From the NCBI RefSeq assembly GCF_014641655.1, contig NZ_BMID01000001.1, positions 806,001 to 870,000 on the forward strand: a DNA stretch of 64,000 nt. The letters are read 5' to 3'. The notes under the pieces are model-generated. The model was not told the DNA's origin, did no database searches, and saw nothing but the letters and a program-made list of their open reading frames with translations. Position 1 is the first letter of the stretch; every line of letters begins with the position of its first letter. This stretch comes from Pseudoblastomonas marina. GTDB lineage: Bacteria > Pseudomonadota > Alphaproteobacteria > Sphingomonadales > Sphingomonadaceae. This document shows, in pieces, positions 47,955 through 58,577 of the stretch. Made by a program: the position numbers and the translations under genes.

Positions 47955-48665
47955 TCAGCCCGACTGTCTCGAAACGCCGTTCTCGCCCGCCTGCGCCTTG
48001 GCGCGCGCGGCTTCGGCGGCTTCCATGATCGCCTGGCGGTTGACGGTGACGATGCGCGGGCGGGAGCCGGGTTCGTCTACGACGAGCCACAGCGAACCGA
48101 GTTCGAAGAAGCCGCCCTTCTGTTCGGGGACGACGGTCATCTGCGACAGGTCGATCCGCTGGAGCATCGCCATGGTCGCGCCGTCGAAGACCTCGTCGAA
48201 CACCGCGTCGACCGTCTGCGGGTCGGCGAGAGCGCGCCGATTGCCGTCATTGTCGATGTAGATCAGCGGGATGTCGACCTCGCGCAGCATGCGGGCCTTG
48301 TCGCCACTGCCGGCGGCATCGCGGATCGACGCGATCGCGCGTTCGAACTGGCTTGGGCTGGTGCCGGTGGCACAGGAAATCGCGCCACCCTCGGCCTGGT
48401 CGTGTGCCCGGTCGAAGGCGATGTCGCGTTCTTCCTGGGCCTCCCAGACGACGAGCAGGCAGTCGTCGGCATGGGCGACGATCTGCTCGACCACTTCGGC
48501 GTCGGTTTCGGGGACGGAGGCAGCGACAGCGGGGAGGTCGGTCCCCTCTTCGCCTTTCCGCATCTCGTCGACCACCCCGCAGGCGGTCAGCGAGAGCGCA
48601 GAAAACGTCACGAAGACCGAACCGGTGTATGAACGCCAATCACGACTGTTCGCGAGGATCTTCAT
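47955..48665 (-). CDS. Lipoprotein of unknown function
   Basis: A 236-residue protein. ATG 48665 begins a lipoprotein signal (GSVFVTFSALSLTAC). The mature part is acidic at first (EEGTDLP), with DDCLLVVWEAQEERDIAFDR, ISCATGTSPSQFERAI, and a C-terminal half with QMTVVPEQKGGFFELGSLWLVVDEPGSRPRIVTVN and a basic/Ala-rich end. No family is recognised. Its start lies 26 bases inside the end of the lysozyme gene, so the two are translated together and may be partners in the envelope. Confidence 0.65.
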   Translation of the reverse strand: MKILANSRDWRSYTGSVFVTFSALSLTACGVVDEMRKGEEGTDLPAVAASVPETDAEVVEQIVAHADDCLLVVWEAQEERDIAFDRAHDQAEGGAISCATGTSPSQFERAIASIRDAAGSGDKARMLREVDIPLIYIDNDGNRRALADPQTVDAVFDEVFDGATMAMLQRIDLSQMTVVPEQKGGFFELGSLWLVVDEPGSRPRIVTVNRQAIMEAAEAARAKAQAGENGVSRQSG

Positions 48666-49623
48666 AGCTCGCCTGTTCGAAGATGGCGACGCGCCGCTCG
48701 CTGCGGAATTCGAGCCCGCGCGCCTTCTTGCCCGCAGCAGTGGTGTAACGCAGTTCATCGGCGATCGTCTCGTAATCTCCGGCGGCGATCGCGGCATTCA
48801 GGCGCGGCGATTCCTGCGCGGATACGTTTCCTTCTCCGACATTGTAGACGAGGTCGAGCAGCGCGTCGAATTCGTGCTGGTAGATCGGCAGGTCGCCGAC
48901 GAGGCGGCGGACGCCTTCCTCGGCAATCGCGAGATCGTCCTCGAGGAAATCGAGTACCCGGTCGTAACTGATCCGGTCGCCGACGCTCAGCCCGTCCTCG
49001 GAGCGAATGAGGTGGCCGACCCCGACGGTCGGGTAGCCGGCGACGTCGCGATAGACGGTCTGGCGCACGCCTTCCTCCTCGATCAGGGCCTGCTTGAACG
49101 CGTCGCTCGCGCCGATCTTGGCGGCGTGGACGCGATAGCGGGTCGCGTCGACCGAGACGTCCTGGATCACCGGCACCGACTTGGTGCGGAGTTCGGGCCC
49201 GGTCGCCGCGACGGTGCTCAGCGTCATCGCGCCGAGCCCCATCATCAATGCCGCGCGCTTGCGGCCCGATTTGCGCGGCTTGACCCCGAAGGTCTTCTGC
49301 GCGGCCGCGCGGGCGCGCTGCAATTCGCTGCGGTGGCGATAGCGTTCGCCAAGGTCGCGCACCATGTTGTGCGCCTTGGTCTTGGGGCGATTCGCACCCG
49401 ACGCATTGGCCTTGTTGGCCTCGTCGAGCGAGGTGTCGATATCGCGCAGCAGCTTGTCGAGCGCCGCCTTGCGCCGCGCCTTCTCGTCATCGGACCGCGC
49501 CGCGGTGGCGGGGCGATTGACGGAGGCTTTCGTCGGGGAATGGGTCGGTTGACCGCCCAGTCTGTCCCGCGACGCGGGGTTGAGGGGATCGCCACCCGAG
49601 GTGGCGGATTCGATATAGGACAT
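48640..49623 (-). CDS. GH24-family lysozyme with an N-terminal cytosolic region
   Basis: A 327-residue protein. Residues 1-120 are hydrophilic and charged, with KARRKAALDKLLRDIDTSLDEANKANAS. A single hydrophobic segment (AALMMGLGAMTLSTVAATG) near 125-145 follows, then a glycoside hydrolase 24 (phage-type lysozyme) domain: EEGVRQTVYRDVAGYPTVGVGHLI near 190-213, with the Glu-Asp-Thr catalytic triad, and ALLDLVYNVGEG. It should cut peptidoglycan on the periplasmic side. Start ATG 49623 is the first good in-frame ATG; a longer frame is unlikely. The long cytosolic N terminus is unusual for phage lysozymes, which suggests a domesticated cell-wall enzyme rather than a prophage lysis gene; no holin or other phage genes are nearby. 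Confidence 0.82.
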   Translation of the reverse strand: MSYIESATSGGDPLNPASRDRLGGQPTHSPTKASVNRPATAARSDDEKARRKAALDKLLRDIDTSLDEANKANASGANRPKTKAHNMVRDLGERYRHRSELQRARAAAQKTFGVKPRKSGRKRAALMMGLGAMTLSTVAATGPELRTKSVPVIQDVSVDATRYRVHAAKIGASDAFKQALIEEEGVRQTVYRDVAGYPTVGVGHLIRSEDGLSVGDRISYDRVLDFLEDDLAIAEEGVRRLVGDLPIYQHEFDALLDLVYNVGEGNVSAQESPRLNAAIAAGDYETIADELRYTTAAGKKARGLEFRSERRVAIFEQASYEDPREQS

Positions 49624-49822
49624 CGGGTCGTATCTTTCTGTCTGCGTGGGAGCCCGAGCGCCCGCCCTGCCGGCGGCGCATCGAGGCCTCCTGTGCTCTT
49701 GTCTGTTCAACGGATGGGGAGGGGCATCGGTCCTCGCTTCGTCGTGCGAGTCCGTGCGGTGGTCGCTATTCGCTTGCTGCCCTGCGGCGCGGAAAAGCGA
49801 TCCTCCAGCCTGAGGAATGTCT

Positions 49823-50359
49823 TTAGTTTACAAGCCGATACTGTACGACGGGTGTATAGACCGCGCCGCTTTCGGCGAGCTGGCTTTCATACAGGACGAA
49901 GCGTTCGACCGGCCATTCGGGGGCGGTGAGCCGCCCGTGGCGTGCGAGCCAGCCGTCGATCGGCCCGCTCGAGGCGTTCAACCGCGCGATCGTGACATGC
50001 GGCACGAACTTGCGGGTTTCGGGGGGCAGTCCGGCCGCGCGGCAGGCGCGCTCGACCCGGCGTTCGAGGATGGCGAGCCCTTCGCTCGGCTCGAACGCCG
50101 CCCACAGCGCCGAGGCGCGGCCCTTTCTCGCGAAATGCCCGACCCCGCGCACCTGCAGCGCGAACGGCCCGGCGCGCACCTCCGAAAGTGCATCGGCAAG
50201 GTCGTTCGCCTGCGGGCTGTCGACCTCGCCCACGAAGCGCAATGTCAGGTGCAATTGCTCGTCCCCCTGCCACCGCGCCCCGTCGAGCCCCTCCATCGTA
50301 TCGATCAGGACATCGCGCAGGAACTCGGGCGGACGAAGGGCGACGAACAGGCGGTGCAT
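49823..50359 (-). CDS. thpR: RNA 2',3'-cyclic phosphodiesterase (ThpR, 2H family)
   Basis: A 178-residue member of the 2H phosphoesterase family with both HxTx motifs: HLTL (His 37, Thr 39) and HVTI (His 121, Thr 123). ThpR hydrolyses 2',3'-cyclic phosphates on RNA ends. ATG 50359 is chosen, starting MHRLFVALRPPE; a GTG three codons earlier (50368) has a similar site. A near copy of its first 47 codons and of 45-50 bases upstream occurs at 51271-51461, on the other side of the next gene. Confidence 0.9.
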   Translation of the reverse strand: MHRLFVALRPPEFLRDVLIDTMEGLDGARWQGDEQLHLTLRFVGEVDSPQANDLADALSEVRAGPFALQVRGVGHFARKGRASALWAAFEPSEGLAILERRVERACRAAGLPPETRKFVPHVTIARLNASSGPIDGWLARHGRLTAPEWPVERFVLYESQLAESGAVYTPVVQYRLVN

Positions 50360-50519
50360 CGGGATCACCTAAGCCCAGCCTCCGTGAACGTCCAATCCCG
50401 TGTCGCGGAAAGCCGGGGCAGGCCCGCGCGTCGCCTGGATATGCTATGGACCCATGCGCGGAGTCGCAAAGGCTTCGCCACCTCGATCGGGTCGCGCTTC
50501 AATCGAAGGGAAGTCGATC

Positions 50520-51095
50520 ATGAGCGGATGCACAGGCCAATGCCGCGAGCGGGAATATCGATACAAGAAGGACCGGGCTGAACGGATCGTGATGCAGGTC
50601 AACGAAAACGTCCGTGTGATTCCGGGCGAAAACGAGAGCCAGCAGGAGGCCGAGCAACGCTGTCGCGACGCAGTTCGACCCACCGCCGACGAACGGGAAG
50701 CGGCGGCCCGGCGTGTGCTCGCCCAGTATCCTGAGACCGAGCGCCAAGTCTGTAGCGCGGAGGGCGATGAGACCGGGGGGCGGTGCAAATGCCTCTTCGG
50801 CCGTTGGGGGGAATTTCTTCCCGAGGACGAGAGCCGGGTCGTCGACGGCCAGACCGTGACCGAAGAGAAATGGGAAGCGCGTCGTATCCACGCGACCTTT
50901 GAACGCGGCGACTGCAAGTTCCGGGTGTGGGGCCACGTGCAGGTGAAGGTCCGCGAGCGGTTCGGGATTTGTCTCGACAAAGAGCTTCACGAAAAAGTCG
51001 CCTACATTCCCGAATGGGGCGTGGACCTCGACGACGAACGTCTCGCACATCTCTCCCAGGCGTCGCGGGAAAAGATTCTCGCCAAGCTCGGCTGA
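50520..51095 (+). CDS. Cys-rich hypothetical protein flanked by a partial thpR duplication
   Basis: A 191-residue protein with no signal peptide and about eight cysteines. They are spread as GCTGQC at the N terminus, QRCRDAV, QVCSAEG, then RCKCLFG, GDCKFRV and ICLDKEL. Charged, partly helical sequence separates them. Such spacing could bind metal, but no known family is recognised, and the function is unknown. AAGGGAAG precedes ATG 50520. It is divergent from thpR and lies exactly between thpR and a 190-base partial copy of the thpR 5' end, so it looks like an inserted segment. Confidence 0.6.
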   Translation: MSGCTGQCREREYRYKKDRAERIVMQVNENVRVIPGENESQQEAEQRCRDAVRPTADEREAAARRVLAQYPETERQVCSAEGDETGGRCKCLFGRWGEFLPEDESRVVDGQTVTEEKWEARRIHATFERGDCKFRVWGHVQVKVRERFGICLDKELHEKVAYIPEWGVDLDDERLAHLSQASREKILAKLG

Positions 51096-51270
51096 AGCAC
51101 CCGACCGGCGCGGGGGCAGTCCGTCCCTCTCGGGCGGATCCCCGCACCCGCGGCGGGCTCGTCAGAAGAGCTGGATGGCCCGGATCGACTGCTGGCTTCC
51201 GATCAGCAGGTGAATAGGTCCCTCGACGAGGTTGGCCACAGGTGAAGTTGGCGCATCGTGGCCGGGATCG

Positions 51271-51411
51271 GTCGACCGCGCCAACATAGCGTAAGGTCAG
51301 GTGCAACTGCTCATCCCCCCGCCATCGAGCGCCCTCGAGTCCCTCCGTCGTATCGATGAGGGCGTCGCGCACGGGCTCGGGCGGGCGCAGGGCGACGAAC
51401 AGGCGGTGCAT
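51271..51411 (-). pseudogene. thpR 5'-end fragment (partial duplication)
   Basis: The first 47 codons match thpR almost position by position, beginning MHRLFVALRPPE and including DEQLHLTLR with the first HxTx motif. Identity then stops abruptly after VGAVD, and no second HxTx motif or sensible downstream frame follows. The upstream 45-50 bases (to about 51461) also resemble those before thpR. The fragment cannot form the two-motif enzyme. Confidence 0.85.
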
Positions 51412-51483
51412 GCGGATCAGGTCGGCCCAGCCTCAGTGAACGTCCAACTTCGTGGAGCGGAATGTTCCGGTGGCGAACCAAAT

Positions 51484-51505
51484 GGGCGGCCCTCACGGGC
51501 CGCCC
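51484..51505 (-). terminator. Hairpin downstream of hsp20
   Basis: A nine-base-pair perfect stem (GGGCGGCCC at 51484-51492 with GGGCCGCCC at 51497-51505) with loop TCAC, followed on the minus strand by ATTTGG. It lies 22 bases after the hsp20 stop and separates it from the thpR fragment. The short T-run makes it a moderate terminator. Confidence 0.7.
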
Positions 51506-51527
51506 ACTGAGGGTGGTTGCTATGCGC

Positions 51528-52112
51528 TCAGGCGTCTTCGTTTTCGCGCTTCTTGTTCTTCTCAGTCTGGTTCGAGGATTGGTCCTCTTGGTCGATCAGC
51601 GCCTGCTCGGCGCGGTTGTCGCCCGTGCGCTTCTTCCCGCCGCCGAGTTCGATCTTCCGACCGCGGGCCTTCTCTTCGCTCTTGGGCAGGGTGATCGTCA
51701 GCACGCCGTCTTCGAAGTCGGCCGAGATCTCTTCCTCGTCGACATTCGAAGGCAGGGTGATGCTGCGTTCGAACCGTCCGTAGCTGCGCTCGCGATAGCC
51801 GGTCCCGTCGTCGTCGCGCTGGCTTCTCTTTTCGCCGGAGATCGTCAGCACGCCCTCATTGACCGTGATATGGATGTCGTCGCGCTTGACCCCCGCCAGC
51901 TCGGCGGTGATCTCGATCTGGTCGTCGTCCTGATGGATGTCGAGCATCGGGCTGGTCATGGTGGCGGTCGTGCCGGTCCCGTCGCCGTCCTGCTCGAACA
52001 GGTCGTCGAACAGGCTGTTCATCTGGCGATGCAGGTCGAACAGCGAGCCGCCGCCGAGGCGCGAGCGAGGTGTCATGCCGCGGCGATAGGGGGTGAGGTA
52101 TCGGAATGCCAT
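51528..52112 (-). CDS. Small heat-shock protein, Hsp20/alpha-crystallin family
   Basis: A 194-residue small heat-shock chaperone. The alpha-crystallin domain runs from about residue 55 to 150: SPMLDIHQDDDQIEITAELAGVKRDDIHITV, EGVLTISGEKRS, YGRFERSITLPSNVDEEEISADFEDGVLTITLPK. An N-terminal arm (LFDLHRQMNSLFDDLFEQ) and a long acidic/Asn-rich C-terminal tail of about 35 residues complete it; the tail is longer than in most bacterial Hsp20. It keeps unfolded proteins soluble under stress. GGAG precedes ATG 52112. A heat-shock-type -10 hexamer, CCCCATTT, lies 41-48 bases upstream. Confidence 0.92.
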   Translation of the reverse strand: MAFRYLTPYRRGMTPRSRLGGGSLFDLHRQMNSLFDDLFEQDGDGTGTTATMTSPMLDIHQDDDQIEITAELAGVKRDDIHITVNEGVLTISGEKRSQRDDDGTGYRERSYGRFERSITLPSNVDEEEISADFEDGVLTITLPKSEEKARGRKIELGGGKKRTGDNRAEQALIDQEDQSSNQTEKNKKRENEDA

Positions 52113-52152
52113 GCTGTCTTCTCCTTTTGCTATGCGCCCCCCGGCACGCCGG

Positions 52153-52160
52153 AAATGGGG
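52153..52160 (-). promoter_or_regulatory. Possible RpoH-type -10 box for hsp20
   Basis: Read on the minus strand the sequence is CCCCATTT, matching the RpoH (heat-shock sigma) -10 consensus CCCCATNT, about 40 bases before the hsp20 ATG. A clear -35 (CTTGAA type) is not seen at the usual distance, so this is tentative. Confidence 0.35.
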
Positions 52161-52344
52161 AACAGACGCGCCTGGAGCCGCCGTTGATGTCGGGTGCAAA
52201 ACGCATGACCGCGCCACGGTGTTCCGGACGGCGCAGCGGTTTGGGAGGTGTCGCGTGCCCTGTCTGCCATCGCCGTTTGCAATCGACCGGCCTGCACCCA
52301 CATGGGCGTCGGATACCCCAGCATCGTCGCCCCTTGACCTGCGC

Positions 52345-52359
52345 GAACAATTCAGGAAC
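52345..52359. promoter_or_regulatory. LexA (SOS) box upstream of uvrA
   Basis: GAAC (52345-52348), seven bases, GAAC (52356-52359). This is the alphaproteobacterial LexA site GTTC-N7-GTTC on the other strand. It ends 12 bases before the uvrA ATG and lies just downstream of a TTGACC (52334-52339) that could be the -35 box, so LexA would block the promoter until DNA damage. Confidence 0.75.
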
Positions 52360-52370
52360 ACGCATCCCCC

Positions 52371-55303
<2,933 letters not shown>

Positions 55304-55307
<4 letters not shown>

Positions 55308-56251
55308 AAATACGTTTCGACATACCTTGGAAGAAATCGAACGAGATCTTCATAGGCCTTAAAATCGGCCTCTGTGAAACCCAAGTCTCGTAGCTTATTG
55401 GCCTCTTTACAGTTTCTCCGCGCTGTTGCAGAAAATTCGAAGAGATGTCTCTCTCGTTCGGTTAGATTATAGTTACGAATGGAATAAAATTCTTCGTCTC
55501 TCAATAAGAAAGGGAGGCGCCTTTTCACGATTTTCTTGAGCTTCTTTGCAACTTCCGCATTTGCGAACGTTCCTCCATATGTAAGCATACGGCTACTATC
55601 ACGGTAATCCACTCTAAATATCGGTAGCCACAAGCCATCGGTTCGTCCGGCAAAGGAGTTTTGGAACGCCTTTGTCAAAATCTTCGAAACTGCCATGGAA
55701 AAATTGGCTTCTTCAAGGTCTCCATGAGCGACGTCATCTGAAAACGCGCCAAAAATTTCACTGATATCTTCTTGCCGTTCTTGGCCTGACATATCTCTCA
55801 GCCTATCCGGCAAATCAGAACATACAGTAACAAAAAAGCTAGAGTTTATAACTGCTTTAGATCCAATTTTAACAATATCTTCGATGATATCATCATTTAA
55901 CCCAGTGTCGTAATCGAGCCAGGTTACCGCCAATTTCTCGTGTAGGTGATCGTCTATGTAGCGACCGACCCTTCTGTTTTGGACGTCTATAAGCGCAAAC
56001 GGGCGGTTGTAGTTGCCACGACGTGCCATCGTCTCATTCCACTCGCAACTGACGAGATCAGAAATTCCCAAGAATCGGTGGACCATCGCAAAATCATAAA
56101 ATTTTGCTCCGCCCATACCTATATAACGAGACGAAGAAATTTCCACTCCAGTTTCTTTGAGAGATTCCAAATAATCTAGAAGAAGACGCCGCTCCGTTTG
56201 CTTGGCTGGCCTCAAGTCATAGGCAATGAATTTTGCTGTAGACCTAGGCAT
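55304..56251 (-). CDS. Rossmann-like protein of unknown role in the methyltransferase/ATPase island
   Basis: A 315-residue protein. ATG 56251 lies within the GHKL gene's end (eight-base overlap) and is followed by a basic start. A GxG motif ([12 protein letters not shown], residues 43-54) and an acidic residue in SCEWNE thereafter resemble a class I methyltransferase core, so it may be a SAM-binding enzyme, but the motifs are weak. No nuclease motif was found. The island is AT-rich compared with neighbours, and its codon use differs strongly, so horizontal acquisition is likely. It is the last gene of the three and ends at the CTAG shared with uvrA. Confidence 0.7.
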
Positions 56252-57584
56252 CGTAGCCAACCCGATTTTTAAGAAAATACTCGAAAGTTCGGCGTCCAAC
56301 GTCTGACCCCGACATCCGCCTTTTCCCTAGATACTCTCGAATCGCATCGACCTTTTCTAATTCGGCGTCGTATTGGATCCGAATGGTTTCTGGACCTTTT
56401 TTTTGCGGAATCTTGAACTCAGTCTTTTTGCTAAGAGACATCTTCAAAGCGGTGGTGGAGCTTCCCGATATAGTGGCGACCTCACTGCGTGAAACTTTCG
56501 TTCCTTCATTATCATACCGCCTATCCAAGAAGCCTGTTACCTGTCTGCCGACAGACACCATTTTCTTACGTGCTTCTTGCCATACTTCGCTCTCGCGATT
56601 GATCGCTCCTTTAGTTGTGGTCCACGGCAATTTTTCTGGATCTGACGCTACGAAAAAGACAAATCCTACGAAAGGCCTATGCTTTGGTTGAAATAGCGGT
56701 AGCTCAGGACTTCCCGACCAGCCAGTAAGTGCGCTCTTGTCGGCAAAAAGGAGTGCTCGACCATTACAAAAAATTGTCCATCCAGCCTTGTCGTCAACAA
56801 AAAAGCCACGGGCATCGGGCGTGCCAACACCAGCGACGATGTTGCAAGAAACTCCATCCATTTCGAAGGTGTCAGACGAGACGTTCTCCCCAACAGATAG
56901 GCCAAAAGGCTCGATCTCTTGTTTGTTCACGAATATTCGTACTACTTTTTTCAAAAAAAACTCGTAAGCGCGCTGCATCTTTCGTATGAGTTCGCCGATG
57001 AATAAGCCATCAGATATTCTGCGTTTCACTTCAGGGTATAGATCTTTAATTGAAATAGTTGTGCCTGTAGATGCAGGTGCCTTCTTGCCTTTCTCGATAT
57101 CTATTACCCAAGGATTTCGCTTATCGGATTCCCATTTGTCGACATGTAGATCAGTCGAGAAGCCACCCTCCGCGTGCTTCGAATTTATCTTAATGTGATT
57201 CCCGATTTTGAAAATTGCTCTCTTCAGCCCTACCCCATATACGCTGAGACGATCATCGGGGTGTCGTTCGTTGCTGGCGCGGCCGAATTGGAAGACATGG
57301 TCACGTGCTGAGGTGAAGCTGATTCCAGTTGAATCATCGCTTATCTTGACCTCGTTCCCGTCGATCTGGATATCGATTTTGGCAGGCGGCCTACTTATTT
57401 TTCCTTCTAAGACCTTTACGTAGCCAGCGGCGCTACTGAGATCCTTTGAGAAGTTTGCTAAAACGGAATTGATTGAGTTATCGACCAGGTCCAGAAAAGC
57501 GTCCGCCAGCGGAATATCTCTCGTCAAAAGTGAAATGAATAGACGTTTTTCTGGATTGGCTTTTGCCTCAATTGTTTCAGCCAT
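56244..57584 (-). CDS. GHKL (Hsp90/MutL/MORC-type) ATPase
   Basis: A 446-residue ATPase. The Bergerat-fold motifs are in order. The N box is DLVDN (Asp 32, Asn 36), with Asp where MutL and Hsp90 have the catalytic Glu. The G1 box is DDSTGIS (83-89), with Ser in place of the usual Gly. The G2 box is YGVGLKRA (116-123). A central domain and a C-terminal region with a basic, helical end follow. Such stand-alone MutL/MORC-like ATPases are known beside DNA methyltransferases in restriction-modification islands. It overlaps the methyltransferase stop by eight bases and the third gene by eight bases, so the three are a translation unit. Confidence 0.85.
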   Translation of the reverse strand: MAETIEAKANPEKRLFISLLTRDIPLADAFLDLVDNSINSVLANFSKDLSSAAGYVKVLEGKISRPPAKIDIQIDGNEVKISDDSTGISFTSARDHVFQFGRASNERHPDDRLSVYGVGLKRAIFKIGNHIKINSKHAEGGFSTDLHVDKWESDKRNPWVIDIEKGKKAPASTGTTISIKDLYPEVKRRISDGLFIGELIRKMQRAYEFFLKKVVRIFVNKQEIEPFGLSVGENVSSDTFEMDGVSCNIVAGVGTPDARGFFVDDKAGWTIFCNGRALLFADKSALTGWSGSPELPLFQPKHRPFVGFVFFVASDPEKLPWTTTKGAINRESEVWQEARKKMVSVGRQVTGFLDRRYDNEGTKVSRSEVATISGSSTTALKMSLSKKTEFKIPQKKGPETIRIQYDAELEKVDAIREYLGKRRMSGSDVGRRTFEYFLKNRVGYDA

Positions 57585-58467
57585 TACCCTGTCCTTCTTT
57601 GAAATGTCTCGGGCGTTTAGTTACTGCCTCGGTCGGAACAGGCGTTCGGACTGGTATGTCCGGTCGCTCTGGAAGTTTGTTTTGTACCGCCTTTGAGAGT
57701 CTATCTCTCGCTATGTCGACATATTTCTCTTCCAAATCTGAACCGATAAACCTTCGGCCCAGTGTGATGGCTGCCGCTCCGGCAGTCCCCGATCCCATAT
57801 AAGGATCTACAACCAAGCCACCTTTAGGGGTTAATGAAGTAATTAATCGCTTAGCTAATGCCAGTGGGAACTGGCATGGGTGTTCGGTTTTTTCGACATG
57901 CTTAGCTTTGACGTTAGGAATGTCCCACACGTCACCTGGATTTTTGCCCAACGGATTACCGCTGTATTGACCTCGTTGAGGGCCTTTATAGTGCCTTTTC
58001 CCCGGATACTTTTGAGGAACCCGAACTGCATCGAGATCGAAAAAATAATCGTTCGTTTTCGTAAACCATAATACCGTTTCGTGGCGACCACTAAATCTCC
58101 GTTTGGCGTGGGTGCCGTGACCAAACGTCCACACGATCCTGTTGCGGAGGGTCAAGCCTAGCTGATTGGCGAAGACATCATAGACTATATAGTCGAGTGG
58201 TTGGATCGAACCTTGATCGACAAAGTTACCGACCTGCCAACAAATTGAACCAGCGGACGAGGTTACGCGAACCGCTTCGGATGCGACCCGCATGAGTTCT
58301 CCCCGAAATTCGTCAACGCTGGAATGACGATCATACTCTTTGCCGACGCAGTATGGAGGCGAGGTCAGAACCAAGTCTGCTGCGGAGTCAGCTAACGTCT
58401 TCAGCATCCCAACCGCATCACCGTGACGTAGGTCTGACCCACGCGTTTCACTTTTCGCTACCATCAT
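57577..58467 (-). CDS. Site-specific DNA methyltransferase, beta-class (SPPY type)
   Basis: A 296-residue amino-methyltransferase. The catalytic motif IV is TSPPY (residues 35-39), close to the N terminus, and the SAM-binding motif I is DPYMGSGTAG near residue 225, so the order IV-to-I is that of the beta class. A TSPPY (rather than DPPY) sequence is more typical of N4-cytosine than N6-adenine enzymes. It overlaps the GHKL gene. Start ATG 58467 has a second ATG directly behind it; the ribosome site is weak. The sequence recognised is unknown. No cognate restriction endonuclease with a known motif is visible. Confidence 0.9.
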   Translation of the reverse strand: MMVAKSETRGSDLRHGDAVGMLKTLADSAADLVLTSPPYCVGKEYDRHSSVDEFRGELMRVASEAVRVTSSAGSICWQVGNFVDQGSIQPLDYIVYDVFANQLGLTLRNRIVWTFGHGTHAKRRFSGRHETVLWFTKTNDYFFDLDAVRVPQKYPGKRHYKGPQRGQYSGNPLGKNPGDVWDIPNVKAKHVEKTEHPCQFPLALAKRLITSLTPKGGLVVDPYMGSGTAGAAAITLGRRFIGSDLEEKYVDIARDRLSKAVQNKLPERPDIPVRTPVPTEAVTKRPRHFKEGQGNG

Positions 58468-58533
58468 CGATGCTTACTAGCTCGTGTCTGGAAGATCCAG
58501 CAAGAACCGTTCTGTCCTACACGGCCTTTCGGG

Positions 58534-58539
58534 TATAAT
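58534..58539 (+). promoter_or_regulatory. Possible -10 box (TATAAT)
   Basis: A perfect TATAAT lies about 40 bases before the HTH gene ATG. The -35 region (around 58511) is a poor match, so only the -10 is convincing. Confidence 0.35.
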
Positions 58540-58577
58540 TAGTCCGGTTCCCCAACGTCCCCGTACGAGGTGAACCG

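Noticed and set aside
48640-49623. Prophage lysis cassette
   Set aside because: Only one lysozyme gene, with an unusual cytosolic region, and no holin, spanin or structural genes near it.
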